Notes: generated by a model from the sequence alone, not told the origin. Shown: positions 19,432 through 28,479, numbered from the stretch's first letter. The stretch is 64,000 nucleotides of DNA from JBCBWG01 sp964579305 (GCA_964579305.1 CAZOGY010000006.1:1-64000); one strand, 5' to 3'. A program made the numbers and translations.

Positions 19432-19752
19432 TTTGAGTGTCTCCTGAAGTATGCGCATGGTGCGCGCCACCGTTGGTCGCAGCGAACCGGCAAAAGGTTT
19501 CAAGTGCGTCATGACCAAATCGGCCCCGCTTTTGAAGCTTAGACCCGACGCAGCAGCATGTGTGCACAACTGTCCCGCGCACTGGCCTTGGCGAGGGAAA
19601 CCGGACGCCCTCGGCGCGATCACAGCCGCGCGCGCAATTTGCTATGCGTACGGCTCGTGGCTTGACTTGAACAGTTTGCTCAAACTTTTCGGGAACGTCA
19701 TGCCCAACCATGGCGACAGAGCTAATGCGTCACGAAAGTTAAGTGTGCACCG
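19432..19752. other. Divergent regulatory region between surface genes and ECF sigma operon
   Basis: 321 bases separating the secreted-protein operon (leftward) from the sigma operon (rightward). No supportable ORF. It contains the candidate ECF-type promoter listed separately. I could not find an equivalent GGAAC box facing left. Confidence 0.5.
19691..19717 (+). promoter_or_regulatory. Candidate ECF-type promoter upstream of the sigma gene
   Basis: GGGAAC (19691-19696), then 17 bases, then CGAC (19714-19717), 35 nt before the sigma-factor ATG. GGAAC-type -35 boxes are typical of ECF sigma factors, and autoregulation is common. This is a weak single-site match. Confidence 0.3.
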
Positions 19753-20313
19753 ATGACAACCGATGATGATGCAACGCTGATTTCGCGAGTCGCCGCGGGG
19801 GACCGGGCTGCTTTGGCAGCTCTGTTCAGCCGCTATCACACGCGAGTTTATCGGTTTTTGGTGCGACTAACCGGCAATGACGCCATCGCGGATGAACTCG
19901 CCAACGAGGTTTTCTTGGAGCTTTGGCGCAAGCCAGGTGCGTTCAACGGGCAATCGCGATTGTCGACCTATCTGTTTGCGATTGCGCGGTTCAAGGCGAT
20001 CAGCCACCGCCGCAAGCGGTCAGAGGCGGAACTGGACGAAAACCAGGCCGCTGAAATGGTCGACGATGGCGACACGCCTGATGTGACGACGCAAAAGAGC
20101 GACAAGGCAAAGCTCTTGGCCGCTGCCGTCGGCAGCTTGCCTGAGGAATTCCGCGTGGTTGTGGACCTCGCCTATTACCAGGAGATGTCGATCGGTGAGA
20201 TCGCGCAAATCCTGGACATCGAGGAGGCAACAGTCCGCACGCGCATGTTCCGCGCAAGAAAAAAGCTCGCCGTGACATTAACAGAGGCGGGCGTCGATCG
20301 GGGTTGGCCATGA
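19753..20313 (+). CDS. ECF-family RNA polymerase sigma factor
   Basis: 186 residues. Region 2 spans about 24-95 (DELANEVFLELWRKPGAFNG, then RLSTYLFAIARFKAISHRRK, the -10 recognition part) and region 4 about 128-172 (LPEEFRVVVDLAYYQEMS, IGEIAQILDIEEATVRTRMF). No extra C-terminal domain. It overlaps the next gene as ATGA, the usual sigma/anti-sigma coupling. It probably controls its own operon and the divergent surface genes. Confidence 0.93.
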   Translation: MTTDDDATLISRVAAGDRAALAALFSRYHTRVYRFLVRLTGNDAIADELANEVFLELWRKPGAFNGQSRLSTYLFAIARFKAISHRRKRSEAELDENQAAEMVDDGDTPDVTTQKSDKAKLLAAAVGSLPEEFRVVVDLAYYQEMSIGEIAQILDIEEATVRTRMFRARKKLAVTLTEAGVDRGWP

Positions 20314-21026
20314 CGGATCAAACATCAAGCAGCATGAAAGGCGGTGGACGCGGCGGGACACGCCACGACATCAGTGACGACGAATTGGCAGTCCTGCTGC
20401 CGTTTTTTCTCTCCGGCCGGATCAGTGATGACGACCGGGACCGCGTCATCACCGGGCTGAACGCGCGGCCGAATGCGGGTGAGCTGATTGCGCACGCCGA
20501 AGCCGAGCGTGCCGTGATAAGCACCGCGCATGAACAAATCGCGGTCCCAGACGATGCGCTGGGCCGGCTGCTGAACGCGGCGGACGAGACACCGCAAGAG
20601 ACCGTGGCGCGAATGCCTGTTGCCGAGACCGCACAGGCGGCAGGCGGCTGGCTTGGGCGGCTCTTGGCCTTCGGCGCTTCACGGCCGGCACTGGCTTGGG
20701 CGGCGGCGGCTTGTCTTCTGCTGACAACCCTCGTCCAGACCAGTTTTTTGATCACGTCGGACGCACCGCGGGGACCATCGCTGGCCTCCGGTGAACGCAG
20801 TGACTGCGCCACCGGGGTTTGCGTTCTGGTGCGATTCAAGCCTGAGGCGACGGTCTCCGGCGTGCGCAGCGCGCTCAGTGATGCGGACGGCCGTCTCATT
20901 GGGGAGCGTCGCGGTTTCCTGGTAATCCGCTTTGCAAAAGACGCGGCCAATGCCGGAACTGCGAAGCTTCAGGCGCGCGATGATATTGTCGAACGCGTCT
21001 TGAAGTTGGGCGGTAACGGCCAATGA
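20310..21026 (+). CDS. Membrane anti-sigma factor with extracytoplasmic I9-like domain
   Basis: 238 residues from the ATG that overlaps the sigma stop. Residues 1-120 are cytoplasmic, with an acidic helical segment (DDELAVLLPFFLSGRISDDD) like sigma-binding N-termini of anti-sigma factors, but no HxxxCxxC zinc motif. One transmembrane helix lies at about 126-148. The extracytoplasmic part (165-238) has a Cys pair (C166, C171), then VLVRFKPEATVSGVRSAL and GFLVIRFAKDA, a beta-alpha-beta pattern like subtilisin propeptide/inhibitor I9 domains. The next gene is a subtilase. The anti-sigma role is inferred from position and topology. Confidence 0.8.
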   Translation: MTDQTSSSMKGGGRGGTRHDISDDELAVLLPFFLSGRISDDDRDRVITGLNARPNAGELIAHAEAERAVISTAHEQIAVPDDALGRLLNAADETPQETVARMPVAETAQAAGGWLGRLLAFGASRPALAWAAAACLLLTTLVQTSFLITSDAPRGPSLASGERSDCATGVCVLVRFKPEATVSGVRSALSDADGRLIGERRGFLVIRFAKDAANAGTAKLQARDDIVERVLKLGGNGQ

Positions 21027-21078
21027 CCGCGGTGTGCGTGAAGCGCCCCGCGGCTGCGGCCAAACAGGAGTACGCAAC

Positions 21079-22410
21079 GTGAAGCTTGTTGGTGCCCCCA
21101 TTCTGGCTGCGATCATCGGAGCAATCGCGTTTTATTTGAGCGCCGCACCCATCGCCCATGCCGCTTGCGGCCCTGGCGCCGATCCCGCGGGCCTCGGCGG
21201 TGTTTCCAGTGATCTTGCGCGGATCATTGGCGAAGCGCAGCGTCTGCGTTCGGGCTATTGCGGGCCTGGCCCCGGCACCGTGGACCCTGGTTCGGATCCC
21301 GGCGGCGCCGCGCCGGCAAACCAGCCCAATCCAGGTCCGCGGCGTCCGAACGAAGTGATTGCCCGCATCAACGGCGACGCGCAAACCGCCGCGGCAGTGG
21401 CCCGTGCCAACAATCTGGTACTCGTTGAAACGCGCGCGATAGCCCTGCTCGATGCGCAATCCGCGCGCTATCAAATCCCGGATGGCCGCACGATCGAAGC
21501 CGTCGTCGCCCAGCTCAACGGTGACGTGCGCGTCGCCGCATCGGATGCCAACCATCTGTTCCGCCTGCAACAGGCCAACAATCTCGAAGATGCGCGGTTT
21601 GCACCACGTCTGATCAATATGGACGTGACGAACACTGTGGGCGTCAGCGGTGCTGGAACGCGCATCGGCGTCATCGATACAGCCGTTGATGATCAAAACG
21701 CGCCTCTAGCCGGGCGTATCGCAAAGACCTTTGACGGCCTGCCAAAGGTGCCGGTCGCAAGCCGCCGGCATGGCACGGTGGTCGCAAGCTTGATCGCCGG
21801 TGGCGAGAATTTCCGCGGCATCGCCGGCAACGCCGCGATCTACGCAGCCCGCGCCTTTGACCTCAATGCCGATGGCGAGGCCATCACCGACTATTATGTG
21901 ATAGAGGCGTGCATTCGCTGGGCAGCGCGCATGAACGTGCGCATTTTGAACATGAGCTTTGCAGGCCCGCGCAATCGCCTGATGGAAGACATCCTGAACA
22001 AGGTCGCACAGCGCGGCATGTTCCTTGTGGCATCGGTCGGCAACGAGGGGCCGCAAGCCCCGCCAGCGTTTCCCGCTGCGTTCAACAGCGTTGTTGGCGT
22101 GACGGCGCTGGACGAACAACGGCGCATTTATGCAAAGGCCAATCGCGGGCGGCACGTTTTTGTGGCTGCCCCGGGCGTGGACGTGTTGGCGGCAACGCCG
22201 GGCGGCGGCATCGACATCGTGGGCGGCACGTCGTTTGCGACCCCGTTCGTCAGCGGCATTGCGGCCCTGATCATCGAGCGCGGTCGCGATCTATCACCGC
22301 GGTCGATCGCAACCCGCATGCGGACCGGCGCGGTCGATCTTGGCGATCCCGGCCGCGATCCCGTATACGGACACGGCCTTGTGGATCTGGCACGTTTGTT
22401 CCGCCCGTGA
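21079..22410 (+). CDS. Secreted S8 subtilisin-like serine protease
   Basis: 443 residues from a GTG at 21079 with AGGAG 8 nt upstream; this start places a signal peptide (residues 1-28, ending IAHA) at the N-terminus. A Pro/Gly-rich segment is followed by an I9-like prodomain (about 91-164). The catalytic triad is complete: D200 in GVIDTAVD, H231 in RRHGTVVASLIAG, S385 in GGTSFATPFVSGIAALI, with oxyanion Asn323 in SVGNEGP. Third gene of the sigma/anti-sigma operon. It may process surface proteins or the anti-sigma factor; the substrate is unknown. Confidence 0.92.
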   Translation: MKLVGAPILAAIIGAIAFYLSAAPIAHAACGPGADPAGLGGVSSDLARIIGEAQRLRSGYCGPGPGTVDPGSDPGGAAPANQPNPGPRRPNEVIARINGDAQTAAAVARANNLVLVETRAIALLDAQSARYQIPDGRTIEAVVAQLNGDVRVAASDANHLFRLQQANNLEDARFAPRLINMDVTNTVGVSGAGTRIGVIDTAVDDQNAPLAGRIAKTFDGLPKVPVASRRHGTVVASLIAGGENFRGIAGNAAIYAARAFDLNADGEAITDYYVIEACIRWAARMNVRILNMSFAGPRNRLMEDILNKVAQRGMFLVASVGNEGPQAPPAFPAAFNSVVGVTALDEQRRIYAKANRGRHVFVAAPGVDVLAATPGGGIDIVGGTSFATPFVSGIAALIIERGRDLSPRSIATRMRTGAVDLGDPGRDPVYGHGLVDLARLFRP

Positions 22411-22492
22411 GCCCATTGCGCGCAGATACCGCAAAATCACCGCAAATTAGCGGATTAGGTGGCGGCGGGGTTGAGACGGGGCTGAAACGGTT

Positions 22493-23395
22493 ATGACGAA
22501 ACGCAATCCAAACTCGAGCGTCGGGTCGCGGCGCGGTGCTGCGCGCGCGTTGACGTGCGCCCTCTTGAGCGTTGTTCTGGCAGGTGAAATTGCGACGGCA
22601 CGCGCGCAGGCGCGCACGCCCGGCGCGACAGCGCCGATCGAGGTCAAGGCCGTCTATGATGTGACCTTGGGCGGCGTGCGCTTTGGCGGGTTCAGCTTCG
22701 TCAGCAATGTTCGCAAAGCGCGCTACCGCATACGGGCCAATGCCGACGCCAAAGTTGGCTTCGGCGCCTTCAAGTTTTTCGGCCAGATGACAGCGCGCGG
22801 CGCAATTGGACAGACCGGGCCGGCGCCGGTCCGCTACAGCCATCGCTTTGACAGCGAGCGCAAGTTGATGTTCCGCAAGAAGACCAAGCGAAACGAAGTC
22901 GCTTTGGCCTTCAAGGACGGCCGCGTCGTCAAGCGCAAGGTCGTCCCGCCCGCTAAGACAGGCGGCCGTGTGCCGTTGCGCAAGAAACATCTGGCGTCCG
23001 TGTTGGATCCATTGGCTGCGGTACTGGCGCTGTCGGACGGTGGCCGCGAGACACCGTGCCGTCGGGACGTTGAGGTTTTTGACGGCAAGACCCGCTTTCG
23101 CATTGTTCTCAATCCAAAGAACGGGGCACGGCCGCGCCGCACGGCAAGCGCCACGGACTATACGTGCAGCGTCCGTTATGTGCAGATCGCCGGCCACAAA
23201 AAATCAAGCGATGAAACGTCAAGCATGGCCAAACCTGGCGCGATCGATATGGTCTTGCGGCGTCATAGCGGTGTAAACGTGCTGGTGCCTGTACTGATAC
23301 GGATCTCGACCATGATGGGCGAAGCGCGCGTGGCAGCGAAATCCGTGAATGTGGTAACCGCCGACCGTCGCCGGCTCGCATTTCTGCGGGACTGA
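22493..23395 (+). CDS. DUF3108 domain secreted protein
   Basis: 300 residues with an N-terminal signal sequence (ALTCALLSVVLAGEIATARA) and a beta-rich body of the DUF3108 type: YDVTLGGVRFGGFSF near the start, YSHRFDSERKLMFRKK, and FRIVLNPKN. Such proteins are periplasmic or outer-membrane-associated and uncharacterised. The gene lies 82 nt after the subtilase and may be read from the same operon. The ribosome-binding site is weak. Confidence 0.78.
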   Translation: MTKRNPNSSVGSRRGAARALTCALLSVVLAGEIATARAQARTPGATAPIEVKAVYDVTLGGVRFGGFSFVSNVRKARYRIRANADAKVGFGAFKFFGQMTARGAIGQTGPAPVRYSHRFDSERKLMFRKKTKRNEVALAFKDGRVVKRKVVPPAKTGGRVPLRKKHLASVLDPLAAVLALSDGGRETPCRRDVEVFDGKTRFRIVLNPKNGARPRRTASATDYTCSVRYVQIAGHKKSSDETSSMAKPGAIDMVLRRHSGVNVLVPVLIRISTMMGEARVAAKSVNVVTADRRRLAFLRD

Positions 23396-23592
23396 TCGCA
23401 GCGTAAGCATGCCTGGAGGCAGCGGACACCGGCGTTAAAGCAACCGCACGCCAATGTAACGCGCCGATCTTTGCGTGAGCACAAACACGCGAATCGGCTG
23501 TCGGAAAACGGGACTGAGCCGCGACATCAACTTGATATTGTCGAGCGGGTCTGCTTTTCCCTCTGAATTCGCGCAAGGCCGGAGGAATGGTC

Positions 23593-26500
23593 ATGGAAGC
23601 GACGGCGCGCAGCCGCAGTGTCACCGCCGTTCTCGGGCCGACAAACACAGGTAAGACCCATCTGGCGATCGAGCGCATGCTCAGCCATGACACGGGAATG
23701 ATCGGCCTTCCGTTGCGCCTTCTGGCGCGCGAGGTTTACGACAAGATCGCCAACCGTGTGGGCCCTGACAAAGTCGCGCTGATCACTGGCGAAGAAAAGA
23801 TCAAACCCGAGGAAGCCCGTTATTGGGTCTCCACGGTGGAGGCGATGCCGCGCGAGGTCTCCGTCGACTTCCTCGCGATCGACGAAATCCAGCTCGCTGC
23901 CGATCCCGAGCGTGGCCATACGTTCACCGACCGCCTCCTCCATGCCCGCGGTCAACTCGAAACGTTGATGCTTGGCGCCGGCACCATGCGCGAAGCGATC
24001 GCCGATCTGATCCCCGGCGCGAATTTCATTTCGCGCCCGCGTCTGTCCAAGCTGACCTATTCCGGCCAGAAGAAGATCACGCGCCTGCCCGAACGCTCTG
24101 CGATCGTCGCTTTTTCCTCCAACGATGTCTATGCGATCGCCGAGCTGATACGCCGCCAGCGGGGCGGCGCCGCCGTCGTCCTCGGCGCGCTCTCGCCGCG
24201 CACGCGCAACGCCCAAGTCGCGCTCTATCAGTCCGGCGACGTCGATTATCTTGTCGCGACCGACGCCATCGGCATGGGTCTCAACCTCGATGTCGATCAC
24301 GTTGCATTTTCGGCCGTGCGCAAGTTTGACGGCCAAAACCACCGCAATCTGACGCCGGCGGAACTGGGCCAGATCGGTGGCCGCGCTGGACGTCACATGA
24401 ACGACGGCACGTTTGGCGTGACAGGCGACGTCGAACCGTTCGACAACGAACTGGTTGAACGCCTGGAGTGTCACAACTTCGAACCGGTCAAGACGCTGCA
24501 ATGGCGGGCGCGCAATCTGGATTTTGCAACGCTGGACAATTTGCGTGAGAGCCTGCGGCAGGGATCGGACACGCCACGGCTGATTCGGGCGCGCATGGCT
24601 GACGATGTGATCGCGCTGGAGACGCTGAGCGCGGATGCCGAAGTGCGCGACGCCGCCAACAGCCGCCCGCGTGTCGAGCTCCTCTGGGATGCTTGCCAAA
24701 TCCCCGACTACCGGAAGATTTCCTCGCAAAATCACGCTGAGCTCGTCGGCCGCATTTACAAGGACATCGTCGCCGACGGCACGATCGATGAAGACTGGTT
24801 CGCCAAGCAGGTCGCCTTTTCCGATCGCACCGACGGCGACATTGATACCTTGGCCAATCGGATCGCGCACATCCGCACGTGGACCTTCATCTCCAACCGC
24901 TCCGACTGGCTCAAAGACCCCGCCCATTGGCAGGGCCGCACGCGCGAAATTGAGGATGCGCTCTCAGATGCCCTCCACGAATGCCTGACGCAGCGTTTCG
25001 TCGACAAGCGCACAAGCGCGCTGATGAAGGGCATGCGGGCCAAGGACGAACTGACCGCTGAAATCGGCGAAGACGGCAATATCCAGGTTGAAAACCATTT
25101 CGTTGGGCATCTCACCGGCTTTCGTTTCGTTCCTGACAGCCGCGCTGAAGACCTCCACGGGAAAGCGGCGCGTTCGGCCGCCGCTCAGGTTCTCAGCAAA
25201 GAACTGAGCATGCGCGTGCGCCGGGTCGCAGCGGCCAAGAACGATGCCTTCAAGATCACATCGAACGCGCACATCGTCTGGCGCGATGAGGAAATCGCGC
25301 GGCTGCGTGCTGGCGAAGACCCGCTCAAGCCGCGCGCTGAAATCATTTGCGATGAGCACCTGCAAGCCAATGACCGCGACAAGGTCCAGGCCCGGCTCGA
25401 TACCTACGTCAGCGACATCATCGCGGAGCGACTGAAGCCGCTGGTCGATCTTGGCGCCGATGATGAGATCTCCGGGCTGGCGAAGGGCATCGGCTTTCAG
25501 CTTATCGAAAACTTCGGCATGCTCCGCCGTGAGAAAGTGGCCGATGACATCAAGGCGCTCGACCAGACCGCGCGTGCGCAATTGCGCCGCCACGGTGTCC
25601 GGTTTGGCGCCTTCAACATCTTCTTTCCCGTGCTTTTGAAACCCGCCCCGGCAGATCTGCTGCGCAGCCTTTGGTTTCTCAAGAACGGTGAAACCGCCGG
25701 TCTTGACCTCGCCAACCCGCCGGAGGCGCCACGGCCCGGCCTGACATCCCTTCGCGCCGATCCCGCGTTGCCGGATGCGTTTTATGCCGTCAGCGGATTT
25801 CACGTGTGCGGCCCGCGCGCCGTCCGCGCCGACATGCTGGAACGCTTAGCAGATCAGATCCGCGTGCTCGTCGGCTGGCGGCCGAACGCTGATCAGCCGA
25901 GCGCGACACCGCCGAGGGGCAGCACCGGCGATGGCGGTTTCATCGTCACACCTGAGATGATGTCCATCTTGGGCTGCTCGACCGATGAACTCGGCGAAGT
26001 TCTGCGCGCGCTTGGCTTCCGGTCGGAAAAGCGGCCACGGCCGGCACCGGCAGCGCCATCGACGCAGCCTGCCAAACCCGCAGCGGACGAAACTGCATCG
26101 GCTTCGCAGCCATCGGCCGCCGACCAGGATGCAACGGCGCCGGGTCCAGACGCGGCGGTTGCCGAGCAATCCCCGCAAACCGCCTCTACAGCACAGCAGG
26201 CCGGTTCGGCTGAGGCGGCCTCTGATCGCGCTGCCGAGGTGGTGACGCCGGATGCCGAAGCTGCAGCGCAAAATGCGGTGCGTGCCGACAGCGACGGCGA
26301 TGCCGCAGGCACGCCCGCGGCGAGCGAGCCAGCGCCAACTCAGGATAGCCAAGCAGACGCGGATCAGACCAATAGCGCGGTCGCAAAGCCGCTTGGCGAT
26401 GCGGAGCCGGCAGCCGATGCGCAGCCTGTCGCCGCCGAGGCACCGGCCGCCGCCGCAGATGCAAAGCCGGACGCTTCGGCGGATGCTTCGATCGGGCCTG

Positions 26501-27213
26501 CGCCAGATGCTTCCGTTCCGCCAGCGTCTGCCCAGAGCGAAGCCGATGCGCCTGCATTCGCCGGGCCCGAACCTTCCGATCAAGGCGCCAACGCGGGACA
26601 GAATTTGCCAAGTGAAGCCGCTGATGCGGTCGCCGAAGCCGATAGCACTCCGAGTGCCGACGCCGACGCATCGTCCGACGAGCAAATGATCGAAGTCTGG
26701 CGCCCACGGCGTCGCAGCGAACGCAGCGGTCGGCCCGATCACCAGCGCCGTCGCGGTCGGCCTGCTCAGGCAGGTGCCGAAAACGCTGGCGGCGAACGGC
26801 CTGGCGGCGGCGGTCGGCGCGGACAAGGCCGCCGCAATGACAACCGTGGCGGTCAAGCACCGGCCGACCGACCTGGCCAAGCAGCTCAGCAGCCAGCGGC
26901 AAGCGCAGACGGCAAACCGCATCAGGCGGCGCAAGCGGCAGGCCCAGGACAAAACCGCTCCGGGGCTGCCGGCGCACACCGGGCCGGCGAGAAAAACGGC
27001 GAACGCGGTGACCGCCGCGGAGGCGGCAAGCACGAAGGTGGCCGCAATGGTCGCGATCGTGGCCGCAAACAACAGCGTGGCAATGACCGCGGCGGTCCGC
27101 GCGTGACAAGCGCTGGGCCTAAGAACAAGGGGGTCGACGCAGACTCGCCTTTCGCCGCCTTGGGCGCCCTCAAACAGGCGCTTGAGAAGCAAATGACCGA
27201 CGATAAGACCTGA
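23593..27213 (+). CDS. Suv3-like DExH helicase with long low-complexity tail
   Basis: 1,206 residues from the ATG at 23593 (GGAGG 7 nt upstream). The N-terminal half is a superfamily 2 RNA helicase resembling mitochondrial SUV3: Walker A GPTNTGKT (15-22), Walker B DEIQ (97-100), TDAIGMGLNLD, and motif VI QIGGRAGRH. After about residue 815 come roughly 280 residues rich in Ala, Pro, Asp and Gln, then an Arg/Gly-rich basic tail with RGG-like patches and a short conserved end (SPFAALGALKQALEKQ). Probable role is RNA unwinding or turnover. It overlaps the S4 gene by one base. Confidence 0.92.
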   Translation: MEATARSRSVTAVLGPTNTGKTHLAIERMLSHDTGMIGLPLRLLAREVYDKIANRVGPDKVALITGEEKIKPEEARYWVSTVEAMPREVSVDFLAIDEIQLAADPERGHTFTDRLLHARGQLETLMLGAGTMREAIADLIPGANFISRPRLSKLTYSGQKKITRLPERSAIVAFSSNDVYAIAELIRRQRGGAAVVLGALSPRTRNAQVALYQSGDVDYLVATDAIGMGLNLDVDHVAFSAVRKFDGQNHRNLTPAELGQIGGRAGRHMNDGTFGVTGDVEPFDNELVERLECHNFEPVKTLQWRARNLDFATLDNLRESLRQGSDTPRLIRARMADDVIALETLSADAEVRDAANSRPRVELLWDACQIPDYRKISSQNHAELVGRIYKDIVADGTIDEDWFAKQVAFSDRTDGDIDTLANRIAHIRTWTFISNRSDWLKDPAHWQGRTREIEDALSDALHECLTQRFVDKRTSALMKGMRAKDELTAEIGEDGNIQVENHFVGHLTGFRFVPDSRAEDLHGKAARSAAAQVLSKELSMRVRRVAAAKNDAFKITSNAHIVWRDEEIARLRAGEDPLKPRAEIICDEHLQANDRDKVQARLDTYVSDIIAERLKPLVDLGADDEISGLAKGIGFQLIENFGMLRREKVADDIKALDQTARAQLRRHGVRFGAFNIFFPVLLKPAPADLLRSLWFLKNGETAGLDLANPPEAPRPGLTSLRADPALPDAFYAVSGFHVCGPRAVRADMLERLADQIRVLVGWRPNADQPSATPPRGSTGDGGFIVTPEMMSILGCSTDELGEVLRALGFRSEKRPRPAPAAPSTQPAKPAADETASASQPSAADQDATAPGPDAAVAEQSPQTASTAQQAGSAEAASDRAAEVVTPDAEAAAQNAVRADSDGDAAGTPAASEPAPTQDSQADADQTNSAVAKPLGDAEPAADAQPVAAEAPAAAADAKPDASADASIGPAPDASVPPASAQSEADAPAFAGPEPSDQGANAGQNLPSEAADAVAEADSTPSADADASSDEQMIEVWRPRRRSERSGRPDHQRRRGRPAQAGAENAGGERPGGGGRRGQGRRNDNRGGQAPADRPGQAAQQPAASADGKPHQAAQAAGPGQNRSGAAGAHRAGEKNGERGDRRGGGKHEGGRNGRDRGRKQQRGNDRGGPRVTSAGPKNKGVDADSPFAALGALKQALEKQMTDDKT

Positions 27214-27731
27214 TGGCGGCCCGCCAACCGCGTCGGGGCGGGTCCGTGCTCGCTATGCAGGATGCGGACGGCGGCGCCCAAGGCCAGCGCCTCGACCGCT
27301 GGCTCTGGTTTGCCCGTGTCACCAAGACGCGGACCCTGGCAACCGAACTGGTCCAGAGCGGGCGTGTGCGGGTCAATCGCGAGAAAGTCAGCAAGCCAAG
27401 CGCAACCTTAAAGGTCGGCGACGTGGTCACGGTCACCATCCGCGGTGTCGTGCGCATCCTAAAGGTGGCAGCTCATGGGGCTCGGCGCGGCCCAGCCAAA
27501 GAGGCGCGCGAGCTTTATGAAGACCTCACGCCTCCCAAAGACCCACGCGCCGGCGCTGGGCAAACACCGAGCGCCGCTGGCGACGACAACGACGGCGCCA
27601 CATCGGCCCAAACAGCTGCGGCCGAGCCGGTTGCGGCGACTGGCCCCGTTGGCCAGCGCATCCCCGGCAGCGGTCGACCAACCAAACGCGACCGCCGTTC
27701 GCTGGACCGCTTACGCGACACGAATGGCTGA
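27213..27731 (+). CDS. S4-domain RNA-binding protein (Hsp15-like)
   Basis: 172 residues. The S4 domain covers about 24-75: QRLDRWLWFARVTKTRTLA, VQSGRVRVNREKVSKPSATL, VGDVVTV. This is the arrangement of heat-shock protein Hsp15, which binds stalled 50S-nascent-chain complexes; the Ala/Gly-rich C-terminal extension ends RPTKRDRRSLDRLR. The ATG overlaps the helicase stop (TGATG). Position before FdxA and CarD matches a gene order common in alphaproteobacteria. Confidence 0.9.
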   Translation: MAARQPRRGGSVLAMQDADGGAQGQRLDRWLWFARVTKTRTLATELVQSGRVRVNREKVSKPSATLKVGDVVTVTIRGVVRILKVAAHGARRGPAKEARELYEDLTPPKDPRAGAGQTPSAAGDDNDGATSAQTAAAEPVAATGPVGQRIPGSGRPTKRDRRSLDRLRDTNG

Positions 27732-27742
27732 GCGCGGTTGCA

Positions 27743-27808
27743 ACATTCGTCGATTGTCTGGCAGTGCCTGAACAGGATAGGCAGGCAATCGACTTGCGAC
27801 ACGAATGT
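27743..27808. repeat. Nested inverted-repeat structure downstream of the S4 gene
   Basis: Outer arms ACATTCGT / ACGAATGT (8 bp, perfect), inner arms CGATTG / CAATCG and TGCCT / AGGCA, giving one 66-base folded element with a 9-base bulge. No T-run follows, so it is not a standard terminator. It could be an RNA stability structure or a palindromic intergenic repeat. No second copy was found in the window. Confidence 0.4.
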
Positions 27809-28140
27809 GTGGTGCACCGCTTTGCGATCCAGCCTACACGATGGGTTACGGATCCGCCCGCTGCTGCTTTGCAGCACGCCCCGGCTTGGTTGGGCGCGCG
27901 TTGATGGCGCGATGCTTGATCGGCCAAATCAGGGTCCGCAATGCGGGCGTCGAAGGGAGACGTGCTGGAAGGCCCAATCGCGCTCAGGCCCCGGCGCTGC
28001 CCTGCAAAGGCCTGAGCGCATCGAGCGGTGGCCGCGAGCGCGAACAATCGTAGCGCGATCCGGGCCAGGCCTGGATCGATCTAAGGGTTCAAACTGGCTG
28101 GACTTGCCGTTCAGGCGTCAAAAATGGAGCTGAAGCCGAG
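27809..28140. other. Intergenic region before fdxA
   Basis: 332 bases with no supportable gene; the frames that stay open are Arg/Cys-rich noise. It probably contains the fdxA promoter and leader. Confidence 0.4.
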
Positions 28141-28479
28141 ATGACCTACGTCGTCGTCGACAACTGCATCAAATGCAAATTCACGGACTGCGTTGAAGTT
28201 TGCCCGGTCGACTGTTTTTATGAAGGCGAGAACATGCTCGTCATTCACCCCGACGAGTGTATCGATTGCGGTGTCTGCGAGCCCGAATGCCCTGTCGACG
28301 CGATCAAGCCGGATACCGAACCGGGCCTTGAAAAGTGGCTTGAGGTCAATCGCGAGTACTCTGAAAAGTGGCCGAACATCACGGCCAAGCGCGATCCACT
28401 GCCCGAGTCGGAAGAGTATCGCGACAAACCAAACAAATTCGAGGCGCACTTCTCCGCCAATCCGGGTGAAGGCGATTGA
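28141..28479 (+). CDS. fdxA: Seven-iron ferredoxin FdxA
   Basis: 112 residues. Two iron-sulphur motifs: C9, C12, C17, C21, C25 at the N-terminus and C40-x2-C43-x2-C46-x3-C50 in [18 protein letters not shown], the pattern of [3Fe-4S][4Fe-4S] FdxA-type ferredoxins with a long C-terminal extension. Small cytoplasmic electron carrier. Sits between the S4 gene and carD. Confidence 0.95.
   Translation: MTYVVVDNCIKCKFTDCVEVCPVDCFYEGENMLVIHPDECIDCGVCEPECPVDAIKPDTEPGLEKWLEVNREYSEKWPNITAKRDPLPESEEYRDKPNKFEAHFSANPGEGD

Noticed and set aside
20310..20700. Zinc-binding anti-sigma domain in the sigma partner
   Set aside because: The HxxxCxxC motif is absent from the cytoplasmic part, so I did not assign a ZAS-type domain.
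23527..24927. Long minus-strand open frame opposite the helicase
   Set aside because: Typical antisense frame in GC-rich DNA. The plus strand encodes all helicase motifs.
27743..27808. tRNA or classical terminator
   Set aside because: It does not fold as a cloverleaf, has no T-loop consensus, and lacks a T-run.
27738..28133. Plus-strand frame of 131 codons between the S4 gene and fdxA
   Set aside because: Composition is Arg/Cys/Trp-rich with no domain, no ribosome-binding site, and an overlap with the palindromic element.
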